NCBI GenBank assembly: GCA_037389465.1
Contig: JAZARR010000153.1
Coordinates: 4,263,001-4,327,000 of the forward strand
Source of the DNA: Baylisascaris procyonis
Lineage: Eukaryota > Nematoda > Chromadorea > Rhabditida > Ascarididae
Length of the DNA stretch: 64,000 nt
Direction of reading: 5' to 3'
Part shown: positions 13,109 through 27,760 of the stretch, piece after piece
Position numbering within the stretch: the stretch's first letter is position 1
Layout of the letters: each line of letters begins with the position of its first letter
The notes under the pieces: model-generated
The model's database searches: none
Told to the model about the DNA's origin: nothing
What the model saw: only the letters and a program-made list of their open reading frames with translations
Program-made: the position numbers and the translations under genes

Positions 13109-14002
13109 TACCTGTTGTGTGCTCCTCTGAAGCAAAGTTATTTCTCGTTTGTTTTCATGCCTCGCTGCACTCACGTTACACCCTTCCGCCTGAGCGTATA
13201 ACGAACCAAACTTCGTTTAAAAGCACATCCGTAAGGACATTTGCAAGGCAGGTCCGAAGGAATCCGGTTATCATGTTTCGAAACCCGGATACCGAACAAT
13301 GACCGCTCGTTATTGTTTCTTTTTTTATGACCATTGAACGAAATCTTTGAAGAGAACTTACCTCCTCAAATCTAGGAATCATCTCCGATATGAAGCTCAT
13401 GTGCTTTTCCAAATCTGCTCACCATTTTTGCAAAACCTCATCAAACACCCCTAAAAAGGTCTACCGTTTCAATTCTCAGAGCTGCAAATTGGTGAGGGTG
13501 AGATTACGGCTGTCGCAATACACCAAACTTTTATGCTACAATTAAGCATAAGCATTACCCGTTGTGTGCTCCTCTGAAGCAAAGTTATTTCTCGTTTGTT
13601 TTCATGCCTCGCTGCACTCACGTTACACCCTTCCGCCTGAGCGTATAACGAACCAAACTTCGTTTAAAAGCACATCCGTAAGGACATTTGCAAGGCAGGT
13701 CCGAAGGAATCCGGTTATCATGTTTCGAAACCCGGATACCAAACAATGACCGCTCGTTATTGTTTCTTTTTTTATGACCATTGAACGAAATCTTTGAAGA
13801 GAACTTACCTCCTCAAATCTAGGAATCATCTCCGATATGAAGCTCATGTGCTTTTCCAAATCTGCTCACCATTTTTGCAAAACCTCATCAAACACCCCTA
13901 AAAAGGTCTACCGTTTCAATTCTCAGAGCTGCAAATTGGTGAGGGTGAGATTACGGCTGTCGCAATACACCAAACTTTTATCCCACAATTAAGCATAAGC
14001 AG
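13109..14002. repeat. near-identical adjacent monomers
   Basis: Copies at 13117 and 13564 share CTTCGTTTAAAAG and CTCGTTATTG and differ by only a few bases (for example CCGAACAATG against CCAAACAATG). Confidence 0.75.
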
Positions 14003-17000
14003 GAGACGTTGTGTGCTCCTCTGAAGCAAAGTTATTTCTCGTTTGTTTTCATCCCTCGCTGCATTCACGTCACACCCTTCCGCCTGAGTGTATAACGAAC
14101 CAAACTTCCTATAAAAGCACATCCGTAAGGACATTTGCAAGGCAGGTCCGAAGGAATCCGGTTATCATGTCTCCAAACCCGCATACCGAACAGTGACCGC
14201 TCTTTATTCTTTCCTTTTTTATGACCATCGAACGAAATCTTTGAAGAGGACTTACTTCCTCAAATCAAGGAATCATCTCTGATATGAAGGTCATATTTTT
14301 TTCCAAATCTGCTCACCATTCCTGCAAAACCTCATCAAACACCCCTAATAACTCTACCGTTTGTATCCTCAGGGCTCCAGATTTGTAAGGGTGAGATTAC
14401 GGCTGTCGCAACACAACAAACTTTTATGCGACAATTAAGCACAAGCAGGAGACGTTGTGTGCTCCTCTGAAGCAAAGTTATCTCTCGTTTGTTTTCATCC
14501 CTCGCTGCACTCACGTTACACCCTTCCGCCTGAGCGTATAACGAACCAAACTTCCTTTAAAAGCACATCCGTAAGGACATTTGCAAGTAAGGTCCGAAGG
14601 AATCCCGTTTTCATGTCTCCAAACCCGGATACCCAACAATGACCGCTCTTTATTGTTTCTTTTTTTATGACCATTGAACGAAATCTTTGAAGAGAACTCA
14701 CCTCCTCAAATCTAGGAATCATCTCCGATATGAAGCTCATGTGCTTTTCCAAATCTGCTCACCATTTTTGCAAAACCTCATCAAACACCCCTAAAAAGGT
14801 GTACCGTTTCAATTCTCAGAGCTGCAAATTGGTGAGGGTGAGATTACGGCTGTCGCAATACACCAAACTTTTATGCTACAATTAAGCATAAGCATTACCC
14901 GTTGTGTGCTCCTCTGAAGCAAAGTTATTTCTCGTTTGTTTTCATGCCTCGCTGCACTCACGTTACACCCTTCCGCCTGAGCGTATAACGAACCAAACTT
15001 CGTTTAAAAGCACATCCGTAAGGACATTTGCAAGGCAGGTCCGAAGGAATCCGGTTATCATGTTTCGAAACCCGGATACCGAACCATGACCGCTCTTTAT
15101 TGTTTCTTTTTTTATGACCATTGAACGAAATCTTTGAAGAGAACTTACCTCCTCAAATCTAGGAATCATCTCCGATATGAAGCTCATGTGCTTTTCCAAA
15201 TCTGCTCACCATTTTTGCAAAACCTCATCAAACACCCCTAAAAAGGTTTACCGTTTCAATTCTCAGAGCTGCAAATTGGTGAGGGTGAGATTACGGCTGT
15301 CGCAATACACCAAACTTTTATGCTACAATTAAGCATAAGCATTACCCGTTGTGTGCTCCTCTGAAGCAAAGTTATTTCTCGTTTGTTTTCATGCTTCGCT
15401 GCACTCACGTTACACCCTTCCGCCTGAGCGTATAACGAACCAAACTTCGTTTAAAAGCACATCCGTAAGGCATTTGCAAGGCAGGTCCGTAGGAATCCGG
15501 TTATCATGTTTCGAAACCCGGATACCCAACAATGACCGCTCTTTATTGTTCCTTTTTTTATGACCATTGAACGAAATCTTCGAAGAGAACTTACCTCCTC
15601 AAATCTAGGAATCATCTCCGATATGAAGCTCATGTGCTTTTCCAAATCTGCTCACCATTTTTGCAAAACCTCATCAAACAGCCCTAAAAAGGTCTACCGT
15701 TTCAATTCTCAGAGCTGCAAATTGGTGAGGGTGAGATTACGGCTGTCGCAATACACCAAACTTTTATGCTACAATTAAGCATAAGCATTACCCGTTGTGT
15801 GCTCCTCTGAAGCAAAGTTATTTCTCGTTTGTTTTCATGCCTCGCTGCACTCACGTTACACCCTTCCGCCTGAGCGTATAACGAACCAAACTTCGTTTAA
15901 AAGCACATCCGTAAGGACATTTGCAAGGAAGGTCCGAAGGAATCCGGTTATCATGTTTCGAAACCCGGATACCCAACAATGACCGCTCTTTATTGTTTCT
16001 TTTTTTATGACCATTGAACGAAATCTTTGAAGAGAACTCACCTCCTCAAATCTAGGAATCATCTCCGATATGAAGCTCATGTGCTTTTCCAAATCTGCTC
16101 ACCATTTTTGCAAAACCTCATCAAACACCCCTAAAAAGGTCTACCGTTTCAATTCTCAGAGCTGCAAATTGGTGAGGGTGAGATTACGGCTGTCGCAACA
16201 CACCAAACTTTTATGCTACAATTAAGCATAAGCATTACCCGTTGTGTGCTCCTCTGAAGCAAAGTTATTTCTCGTTTGTTTTCATGCCTCGCTGCACTCA
16301 CGTTACACCCTTCCGCCTGAGCGTATAACGAACCAAACTTCGTTTAAAAGCACATCCGTAAGGACATTTGCAAGGCAGGTCCGAAGGAATCCGGTTATCA
16401 TGTTTCGAAACCCGGTACCCAACAATGACCGCTCTTTATTGTTTCTTTTTTTATGACCATTGAACGAAATCTTTGAAGAGAACTCATCTCCTCAAATCTA
16501 GGAATCATCTCCGATATGAAGCTCATGTGCTTTTCCAAATCTGCTCACCATTTTTGCAAAACCTCATCAAACACCCCTAAAAAGGTCTACCGTTTCAATT
16601 CTCAGATCTGCAAACTGGTGAGGGTGAGATTACGGCTGTCGCAATACACCAAACTTTTATGCTACAATTAAGCATAAGCATTACCCGTTGTGTGCTCCTC
16701 TGAAGCAAAGTTATTTCTCGTTTGTTTTCATGCCTCGCTGCACTCACGTTACACCCTTCCGCCTGAGCGTATAACGAACCAAACTTCCTATAAAAGCACA
16801 TCCGTAACGACATTTGCAAGGCAGGTCCGAGGGAATCCGGTTATCATGTCTCCAAACCCGGATACCGAACAATGACCGCTCTTTATTCTTTCTTTTTTTA
16901 TGACCATCGAACGAAATCTTTAGAGAGAACTTACCTCCTCAAATCTAGGAATCATCTCCGATATGAAGCTCATGTGCTTTTCCAAATCTGCTCACCATTT

Positions 17001-20000
17001 TTGCAAAACCTCACCAAACACCCCTAAAAAGGTCTACCGTTTCAATTCTCAGAGCTGCAAATTGGTGAGAGTGAGATTACGGCTGTTGCAATACACCAAA
17101 CTTTTATCCCACAATTAAGCATAAGCAGGAGACGTTGTGTGCTCCTCTGAAGCAAAGTTATTTCTCGTTTGTTTTCATCCCTCGCTGCACTCACGTTACA
17201 CCCTTCCGCCTGAGCGTATAACGAACCAAACTTCCTATAAAAGCACATCCGTAACGACATTTGCAAGGCAGGTCCGAAGGAATCCGGTTATCATGTCTCC
17301 AAACCCGGTACCCAACAATGACCGCTCTTTATTGTTTCTTTTTTTATGACCATTGAACGAAATCTTTGAAGAGAACTCACCTCCTCAAATCTAGGAATCA
17401 TCTCCGATATGAAGCTCATGTGCTTTTCCAAATCTGCTCACCTTTTTGGCAAAACCTCATCAAACACCCCTAAAAAGGTCTACCGTTTCAATTCTCAGAT
17501 CTGCAAATTGGTGAGGGTGAGATTACGGCTGCCGCAATACACCAAACTTTTATGCTACAATTAAGCATAAGCATTACCCGTTGTGTGCTCCTCTGAAGCA
17601 AAGTTATTTCTCGTTTGTTTTCATGCCTCGCTGCACTCACGTTACACCCTTCCGCCTGAGCGTATAACGAACCAAACTTCGTTTAAAAGCACATCCGTAA
17701 GCACATTTGCAAGGCAGGTCCGAAGGAATCCGGTTATCATGTTTCGAAACCCGGATACCGAACCATGACCGCTCTTTATTGTTTCTTTTTTTATGACCAT
17801 TGAACGAAATCTTTGAAGAGAACTTACCTCCTCAAATCTAGGAATCATCTCCGATATGAAGCTCATGTGCTTTTCCAAATCTGCTCACCATTTTTGCAAA
17901 ACCTCATCAAGCACCCCTAAAAAGGTCTACCGTTTCAATTCTCAGAGCTGCAAATTGGTGAGGGTGAGATTACGCTGTCGCAATACACCAAACTTTTATG
18001 CTACAATTAAGCATAAGCAGGAGACGTTGTGTGCTCCTCTGAAGCAAAGTTATTTCTCGTTTGTTTTCATCCCTCGCTGCACTCACGTTACACCCTTCCG
18101 CCTGAGCGTATGACGAACCAAACTTCCTATAAAAGCACATCCGTAACGACATTTGCAAGGCAGGTCCGAGGGAATCCGGTTATCATGTCTCCAAACCCGG
18201 ATACCGAACAATGACCGCTCTTTATTCTTTCTTTTTTTATGACCATCGAACGAAATCTTTAGAGAGAACTTACCTCCTCAAATCTAGGAATCATCTCCGA
18301 TATGAAGCTCATGTGCTTTTCCAAATCTGCTCACCATTTTTGCAAAACCTCACCAAACACCCCTAAAAAGGTCTACCGTTTCAATTCTCAGAGCTGCAAA
18401 TTGGTGAGAGTGAGATTACGGCTGTTGCAATACACCAAACTTTTATCCCACAATTAAGCATAAGCAGGAGACGTTGTGTGCTCCTCTGAAGCAAAGTTAT
18501 TTCTCGTTTGTTTTCATCCCTCGCTGCACTCACGTTACACCCTTCCGCCTGAGCGTATAACGAACCAAACTTCATATAAAAGCACATCCGTAACGACATT
18601 TGCAAGGCGGGTCCGAAGGAATCCGGTTATCATGTCTCCAAACCCGGATACCGAACAATGACCGCTCTTTATTCTTTCTTTTTTTATGACCATCGAACGA
18701 AATCTTTAGAGAGAACTTACCTCCTCAAATCTAGGAATCATCTCCGAGATGAAGCTCATGTGCTTTTCCAAATCTGCTCACCATTTTTGCAAAACCTCAT
18801 CAAACACCCGCAATAGCTCTACAGTTTGTATCCTCAGGACTCCAGATTTGTAAGGGTGAGATTACGGCTGTCGCAACACAACAAACCTTTATGCCCCAAT
18901 TAAGCATAACCAGCACCCGTTGTGTGCTCCTCTGAAGCAAAGTTATTTCTCGTTTGTTTTCATCCCTCGCTGCACTCACGTTACACCCTTCCGCCTGAGC
19001 GTATAACGAACAAACTTCCTATAAAAGCACATCCTTAACGACATTTGCAAGGCAGGTCCGAAGGAATCCGGTTATCATGTCTCCAAACCCGGATACCGAA
19101 CAATGACCGCTCTTTGTTCTTTCTTTTTTATGACCATCGAGCGAAATCTTTGAACAGAACTTACCTCCTCAAATCTAGGAATCATCTCCGATATGAAGCT
19201 CATGTGCTTTTCCAAATCTGCTCACCATTTTTGCAAAACCTCATCAAACACCCCTAAAAACGTCTACCGTTTCAATTCTCAGAGCTGCAAATTGGTGAGA
19301 GTGAGATTACGGCTGTCGCAATACACCAAACTTTTATCCCACAATTAAGCATAAGCAGGAGACGTTGTGTGCACCTCTGAAGCAAGGTTATTTCTCGTTT
19401 GTTTTCATCCCTCGCTGCACTCACGTTACACCCTTCCGCCTGAGCGTATAACGAACCAAACTTCCTATAAAAGCACATCCGTAACGACATTTGCAAGGCA
19501 GGTCCGAAGGAACCCGGTTATCATGTCTCCAAACCCGGATACCGAACTATGGCCGCTCTTTGTTCTTTCTTTTTTTATGACCATCGAACGAAATCTTTGA
19601 ACAGAACTTACCTCCTCAAATCTAGGAATCATCTCCGATATGAAGCTCATGTGCTTTTCCAAATCTGCTCACCATTTTTGCAAAACCTCATCAAACACCC
19701 GTAATAGCTCTACGGTTTGTATCCTCAGGGCTCCAGATTTGTAAGGGTCAGATTACGGCTGTCGCAACACACCAAACTTTTATACCACAATTAAGCATAA
19801 GTAGCACCCGTTGGGTGCTCCTCTGAAGCAAAGTTATTTCTCGTTTGTTTTCATCCCTCGCTGCACTCACGTCACACCCTTCCGCCTGAGCGTATAGCGA
19901 ACCAAACTTCGTATAAAAGCACATCCATAAGGACATTTGCAAGGCAGGTCCGAAGGAGTCCGGTTATCATGTCTCCAAACCCGGATACCGAAGAATGACC

Positions 20001-21840
20001 GCTCTTTATTGTTTCCTTTTTTATGACCATCGAACGAAATCTTTAGAGAGGACTTACCTCCTCAAATCTAGGAATCATCTCCGATATGAAGCTCATCTGC
20101 TTTTCCAAATCTGCTCACGATTTTTGCAAAACATCATCAAACACTCCTAAATAGCCCTGCCGTTTCAATTCTCAGGGCTGCAGATTTGTAAGGGTCAGAT
20201 TACGGCTGTCGCAACACACCAAACTTTTATACCACAATTAAGCATAAGTAGCACCCGTTGGGTGCTCCTCTGACGCAAAGTTATTTCTCGTTTGTTTTCA
20301 TCCCTCGCTGCACTCACGTTACACCCTTCCCCCTGAGCGTATAACGAACAAACTTCCTATAAAAGCAGATCCGTAAGGACATTTGCAAGGCGTCCGAAGG
20401 AATCGGGTTATCATGTCTCCAAACCCGGATACCGAACAATGACCGCTCTTTATTGTTTCCTTTTTTATGACCATTGAACGAAATCTTTGAAGAGAACTCA
20501 CCTCCTCAAATCTAGGAATCATCTCCGATATGAAGCTCATGTGCTTTTCCAAATCTGCTCACCATTTTTGCAAAACCTCATCAAACACCCCTAAAAAGGT
20601 CTACCGTTTCAATTCTCAGAGCTGCAAATTGGTGAGGGTGAGATTACGGCTGTCGCAATACACCAAACTTTTATGCTACAATTAAGCATAAGCATTACCC
20701 GTTGTGTGCTCCTCTGAAGCAAAGTTATTTCTCGTTTGTTTTCATGCCTCGCTGCACTCACGTTACACCCTTCCGCCTGAGCGTATAACGAACCAAACTT
20801 CGTTTAAAAGCACATTCGTAAGGACATTTGGAAGGCAGGTCCGAAGGAATCCGGTTATCATGTTTCGAAACCCGGATACCGAACCGTGACCGCTCTTTAT
20901 TGTTTCTTTTTTTATGACCATTGAACGAAATCTTTGAAGAGAACTTACCTCCTCAAATCTAGGAATCATCTCCGATATGAAGCTCATGTGCTTTTCCAAA
21001 TCTGCTCACCATTTTTGTAAAACCTCATCAAACACCCGTAATAGCTCTAGAGTTTGTATCCTCAGGGCTCCAGATTTGTAAGGGTGAGATTACGGCTGTC
21101 GCAACACACCAAACGTTATGCCACAATTAAGCATAACCAGCACCCGTTGTGTGCTCCTCTGAAGCAAAGTTATTTCTCGTTTGTTTTCATCCCTCGCTGC
21201 ACTAACGTTACACCCTTCCGCCTGAGCGTATAACGAACCAAACTTCCTATAAAAGCACACCCGTAAGCATATTTGCAAGGCAGGTCCGAAGGAATGCGGT
21301 TATCATGTTTCCAGACCCGGATACCGAACAATGACCGCTCTTTATTCTTTCTTTTTTTATGACCATCGAACGAAATCTTTGAAGAGAACTTACCTCCTCA
21401 AATCTAGGAATCATCTCCCATATGAAGCTCATCTCCTTTTGGAAATCTGGTCACCATTTTTGCAAAACCTCATCAAACACCCCTAAATAGCCCTGCCGTT
21501 TCAATTCTCAGGGCTCCACATTTGTAATGGTGAGATTGCGGCTGTCGCAATACACCAAACGTTTATCCCACAATTAAGCATAACCAGCACCCGTTGTGTG
21601 CTCCTCTGACGCAAAGTTATTTCTCGTTTGTTTTCTTCCCTCGCTGCACTCACGTTACACCCTTCCGCCTGAGCGTATAACGAACCAAACTTCCTATAAA
21701 AGCACATCCATAACGACATTTGCAAGGCACGTCCGAAGGAATCCGGTTATCATGTCTCCAAACCCGGATACCGAACAATGACCGCTCTTTATTCTTTCTT
21801 TTTTTATGACCATCGAACGAAATCTTTAGAGAGAACTTAC

Positions 21841-21959
21841 CTCCTCAAATCTAGGAATCATCTCCGATATGAAGCTCATGTGCTTTTCCAAATCTGCCCA
21901 CCATTTTTGCAAAACCTCATCAAACACCCGTAATAGCTCCGCGGTTTCTATCCTCAGGG
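21841..21959 (-). pseudogene. exon-like module with open frame
   Basis: Same 119-nt structure as at 34780-34898: acceptor AG at 21960-21961, donor GTAAGT at 21835-21840, TGG at the codon that is TGA in most monomers. The 39-codon frame is open. Confidence 0.35.
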
Positions 21960-23178
21960 CTGCAGATTTGTAAGGGTGAGATTACGGCTGTCGCAACACA
22001 CCAAACTTTTATCCCACAATTAAGCATAAGTAGCACCCGTTGTGTGCTCCTCTGAAGCAAAGTTATTTCTCGTTTGTTTTCATCCCTCGCTGCACTCACG
22101 TTACACCCTTCCGCCTGAGCGTATAGGGAACCAAACTTCCTATAAAAGCACATCCATAACGACATTTGCAAGGCAGGTCCGAAGGAATCCGGTTATCATG
22201 TCTCCAGACCCGGATACCGAACAATGACCGCTCTTTATTGTTTCTTTTTTTATGACCATTGAACGAAATCTTTGAAGAGAACTTACCTCCTCAAATCTAG
22301 GAATCATCTCCGATATGAAGCTCATGTGCTTTTCCAAATCTGCTAACCATTTTTGCAAAACCTCATCAAACACCCCTAAAAATTCTACCGTTTCAATTCT
22401 CAGAGCTGCAAATTGGTGAGAGTGAGATTACGGCTGTCGCAATACACCAAACTTTTATCCCACAATTAAGCATAAGTAGCACCCGTTGTGTGCTCCTCTG
22501 AAGCAAAGTTATTTCTCGTTTGTTTTCATCCCTCGCTGCACTCACGTTACACCCTTCCGCCTGAGCGTATAGGGAACCAAACTTCCTATAAAAGCACATC
22601 CATAACGACATTTGCAAGGCAGGTCCGAAGGAATCCGGTTATCAGGTCTCCAAACCCGGATACCGAACAATGACCGCTCTCTACTGTTTCTTTTTTTATG
22701 ACCATTGAACGAAATCTTTGAAGAGAACTTACCTCCTCAAATCTAGGAATCATCTTAGATATGAAGCTCATGTGCTTTTCCAAATCTGCTCACCATTTTT
22801 GCAAAACCTCATCAAACACCCCTAAAAAGGTCCACCGTTTCAATTCTCAGAGCTGCAAATTGGTGAGAGTGAGATTACGGCTGTTGCAATACACCAAACT
22901 TTTATCCCACAATTAAGCATAAGCAGGAGACGTTGTGTGCTCCTCTGAAGCAAAGTTATTTCTCGTTTGTTTTCATCCCTCGCTGCACTCACGTTACACC
23001 CTTCCGCCTGAGCGTATAACGAACCAAACTTCCTATAAAAGCACATCCGTAACGACATTTGCAAGGCAGGTCCGAAGGAATCCGGTTATCATGTCTCCAA
23101 ACCCGGATACCGAACAATGACCGCTCTTTGTTCTTTCTTTTTTATGACCATCGAGCGAAATCTTTGAACAGAACTTAC

Positions 23179-23297
23179 CTCCTCAAATCTAGGAATCATC
23201 TCCGATATGAAGCTCATGTGCTTTTCCAAATCTGCCCACCATTTTTGCAAAACCTCATCAAACACCCGTAATAGCTCCGCGGTTTCTATCCTCAGGG
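23179..23297 (-). pseudogene. exon-like module with open frame
   Basis: Acceptor AG at 23298-23299 and donor GTAAGT at 23173-23178 bound a 119-nt segment open in the same frame, with the WW pair intact. Confidence 0.35.
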
Positions 23298-26200
23298 CTG
23301 CAGATTTGTAAGGGTGAGATTACGGCTGTCGCAACACACCAAACTTTTATCCCACAATTAAGCATAAGTAGCACCCGTTGTGTGCTCCTCTGAAGCAAAG
23401 TTATTTCTCGTTTGTTTTCATCCCTCGCTGCACTCACGTTACACCCTTCCGCCTGAGCGTATAGGGAACCAAACTTCCTATAAAAGCACATCCATAACGA
23501 CATTTGCAAGGCAGGTCCGAAGGAATCCGGTTATCATGTCTCCAAACCCGGATACCGAACAATGACCGCTCTTTATTGTTTCTTTTTTTATGACCATTGA
23601 ACGAAATCTTTGAAGAGAACTTACCTCCTCAAATCTAGGAATCATCTCCGATATGAAGCTCATGTGCTTTTCCAAATCTGCTCACCATTTTTGCAAAACC
23701 TCATCAAACACCCCTAAAAAGGTCTACCGTTTCAATTCTCAGAGCTGCAAATTGGTGAGAGTGAGATTACGGCTGTCGCAATACACCAAACTTTTATCCC
23801 ACAATTAAGCATAAGCAGGAGACGTTGTGTGCACCTCTGAAGCAAGGTTATTTCTCGTTTGTTTTCATCCCTCGCTGCACTCACGTTACACCCTTCCGCC
23901 TGAGCGTATAACGAACCAAACTTCCTATAAAAGCACATCCGTAACGACATTTGCAAGGCAGGTCCGAAGGAACCCGGTTATCATGTCTCCAAACCCGGAT
24001 ACCGAACTATGGCCGCTGTTTGTTCTTTCTTTTTTTATGACCATCGAACGAAATCTTTGAACAGAACTTACCTCCTCAAATCTAGGAATCATCTCCGATA
24101 TGAAGCTCATGTGCTTTTCCAAATCTGCTCACCATTTTTGCAAAACCTCATCAAACACCCGTAATAGCTCTACGGTTTGTATCCTCAGGGCTCCAGATTT
24201 GTAAGGGTCAGATTACGGCTGTCGCAACACACCAAACTTTTATGCCACAATTAAGCATAAGCAGCTCCCGTTGTGTGCTCCTCTGAAGCAAAGTTATTTC
24301 TCGTTTGTTTTCATCCCTCGCTGCACTCACGTTACACCCTTCCGCCTGAGCGTATAACGAACAAACTTCCTATAAAAGCACATCCGTAGGGACATTTGCA
24401 AGGCAGGTCCGAAGGAATCCGGTTATCATATCTCCAAACCCGGATACCGAACAATGACCGCTCTTTATTGTTTCCTTTTTTATGACCATCGAACGAAATC
24501 TTTAGAGAGAACTTACTTCCTCAAATCTAGGAATCATCTCCGATATGAAGCTCATCTGCTTTTCGAAATCTGCTCACGATTTTTGCAAAACCTCATCAAA
24601 CACCCCTAAATAGCCCTGCGGTTTCAATTCTTATGGCTGCAGATTTGCAAGGGTGATATTACGGCTGTCGCAATACACCAAAGTTTTATCCCACAATTAA
24701 GCAGAAGCAGGAGACGTTGTGTGCACCTCTGAAGCAAGGTTATTTCTCGTTTGTTTTCATCCCTCGCTGCACTCACGTTACACCCTTCCGCCTGAGCGTA
24801 TAACGAACCAAACTTCCTATAAAAGCACATCCGTAGGGACATTTGCAAGGCAGGTCCGAAGGAATCCGGTTATCATATCTCCAAACCCGGATACCGAACA
24901 ATGACCGCTCTTTATTGTTTCCTTTTTTATGACCATCGAACGAAATCTTTAGAGAGAACTTACTTCCTCAAATCTAGGAATCATCTCCGATATGAAGCTC
25001 ATCTGCTTTTCGAAATCTGCTCACGATTTTTGCAAAACCTAATCAAACACCCCTAAATAGCCCTGCGGTTTCAATTCTTATGGCTGCAGATTTGCAAGGG
25101 TGATATTACGGCTGTCGCAATACACCAAAGTTTTATCCCAGAATTAAGCATAAGTAGCACCCGTTGGGTGCTCCTCTGAAGCAAAGTTATTTCTCGTTTG
25201 TTTTCATCCCTCGCTGCACTCACGTCACACCCTTCCGCCTGAGCGTATAACGAACCAAACTTCGTATAAAAGCACATCCATAAGGACATTTGCAAGGCAG
25301 GTCCGAAGGAATCCGGTTATCATGTCTCCAAACCCGGATACCGAAGAATGACCGCTCTTTATTGTTTCCTTTTTTATGACCATCGAACGAAATCTTTAGA
25401 GAGAACTTACCTCCTCAAATCTAGGAATCATCTCCGATATGAAGCTCATCTGCTTTTCCAAATCTGCTCACGATTTTTGCAAAACATCATCAAACACTCC
25501 TAAATAGCCCTGCCGTTTCAATTCTCAGGGCTGCAGATTTGTAAGGGTGAGATTACGGCTGTCGCAACACACCAAACTTTTATGCCACAATTAAGCATAA
25601 CCAGCACCCGTTGTGTGCTCCTCTGACGCAAAGTTATTTCTCGTTTGTTTTCATCCCTCGCTGCACTCACGTTACACCCTTCCCCCTGAGCGTATAACGA
25701 ACAAACTTCCTACAAAAGCAGATCCGTAAGGACATTTGCAAGGCGTCCGAAGGAATCCGGTTATCATGTCTCCAAACCCGGATACCGAACAATGACCGCT
25801 CTTTATTGTTTCCTTTTTTATGACCATTGAACGAAATCTTTGAAGAGAACTCACCTCCTCAAATCTAGGAATCATCTCCGATATGAAGCTCATGTGCTTT
25901 TCCAAATCTGCTCACCATTTTTGCAAAACCTCATCAAACACCCCTAAAAAGGTCTACCGTTTCAATTCTCAGAGCTGCAAATTGGTGAGGGTGAGATTAC
26001 GGCTGTCGCAATACACCAAACTTTTATGCTACAATTAAGCATAAGCATTACCCGTTGTGTGCTCCTCTGAAGCAAAGTTATTTCTCGTTTGTTTTCATGC
26101 CTCGCTGCACTCACGTTACACCCTTCCGCCTGAGCGTATAACGAACCAAACTTCGTTTAAAAGCACATCCGTAAGGACATTTGCAAGGCAGGTCCGAAGG

Positions 26201-27641
26201 AATCCGGTTATCATCTTTCGAAACCCGGATACCGAACCATGACCGCTCTTTATTGTTTCTTTTTTTATGACCATTGAACGAAATCTTTGAAGAGAACTTA
26301 CCTCCTCAAATCTAGGAATCATCTCCGATATGAAGCTCATGTGCTTTTCCAAATCTGCTCACCATTTTTGCAAAACCTCATCAAACACCCCTAAAAAGGT
26401 CTACCGTTTCAATTCTCAGAGCTGCAAATTGGTGAGGGTGAGATTACGGCTGTCGCAATACACCAAACTTTTATGCTACAATTAAGCATAAGCATTACCC
26501 GTTGTGTGCTCCTCTGAAGCAAAGTTATTTCTCGTTTGTTTTCATGCCTCGCTGCACTCACGTTACACCCTTCCGCCTGAGCGTATAACGAACCAAACTT
26601 CCTATAAAAGCACACCCGTAAGCATATTTGCAAGGCAGGTCCGAAGGAATGCGGTCATCATGTTTCCAAACCCGGATACCGAACAATGACCGCTCTTTAT
26701 TCTTTCTTTTTTTATGACCATCGAACGAAATCTTTGAAGAGAACTTACCTCCTCAAATCTAGGAATCATCTCCCATATGAAGCTCATCTCCTTTTGGAAA
26801 TCTGGTCACCATTTTTGCAAAACCTCATCAAACACCCCTAAATAGCCCTGCGGTTTCAATTCTTATGGCTGCAGATTTGCAAGGGTGATATTACGGCTGT
26901 CGCAATACACCAAAGTTTTATCCCACAATTAAGCATAAGTAGCACCCGTTGGGTGCTCCTCTGAAGCAAAGTTATTTCTCGTTTGTTTCCATCCCTCGCT
27001 GCACTCACGTCACACCCTTCCGCCTGAGCGTATAGCGAACCAAACTTCGTATAAAAGCACATCCATAAGGACATTTGCAAGGCAGGTCCGAAGGAATCCG
27101 GTTATCATGTCTCCAAACCCGGATACCGAACAATGACCGCTCTTTATTGTTTGTTTTTTTATGACCATTGAACGAAATCTTTGAAGAGAACTTACCTCCT
27201 CAAATCTAGGAATCATCTCCGATATGAAGCTCATGTGCTTTTCCAAATCTGCTCACCATTTTTGCAAAACCTCATCAAACACCCCTAAATAGCCCTGCCG
27301 TTTCAATTCTGAGGGCTCCACATTTGTAATGGTGAGATTGCGGCTGTCGCAATACACCAAACTTTTATCCCACAGTTAAGCATAAGCAGCACCCGTTGTG
27401 TTCTCCTCTGAAGCAAAGTTATTTCTCGTTTGTTTTCATCCCTCGCTGCACTCACGTTACACCCTTCCGCCTGAGCGTATAACGAACAAACTTCCTATAA
27501 AAGCACATCCGTAAGGACATTTGCAAGGCAGGTCCGAAGGAGTCCGGTTATCATGTCTCCAAACCCGGATACCGAAGGATGACCGCTCTTTATTGTTTCC
27601 TTTTTTATGACCATCGAACGAAATCTTTAGAGAGAACTTAC

Positions 27642-27760
27642 CTCCTCAAATCTAGGAATCATCTCCGATATGAAGCTCATGTGCTTTTCCAAATCTGCCC
27701 ACCATTTTTGCAAAACCTCATCAAACACCCGTAATAGCTCCGCGGTTTCTATCCTCAGGG
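27642..27760 (-). pseudogene. exon-like module with open frame
   Basis: Acceptor AG at 27761-27762 and donor at 27636-27641. Open 39-codon frame. The copy lies within the pentamer block duplicated at 28963-30900. Confidence 0.35.

Larger units (their letters stand above)
19359..26850. repeat. 12-monomer superrepeat relationship (offset about 5353 bp)
   Basis: Monomers at 19367, 19813, 20260, 20704 and 21149 pair with 24719, 25166, 25613, 26057 and 26504. Shared marks are CACCTCTGAAGCAAGG, GTTGGGTGC, the two-base deletion GGCGTCCGAAGG, GCCTCGCTGC with TTTAAAAG, and CACACCCGTAAGCATATTTG. The deletion monomer recurs once more at 30966, again 5353 bp on, and at 49704. Monomers between the paired groups do not all match, so later rearrangement has occurred. 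Confidence 0.75.
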
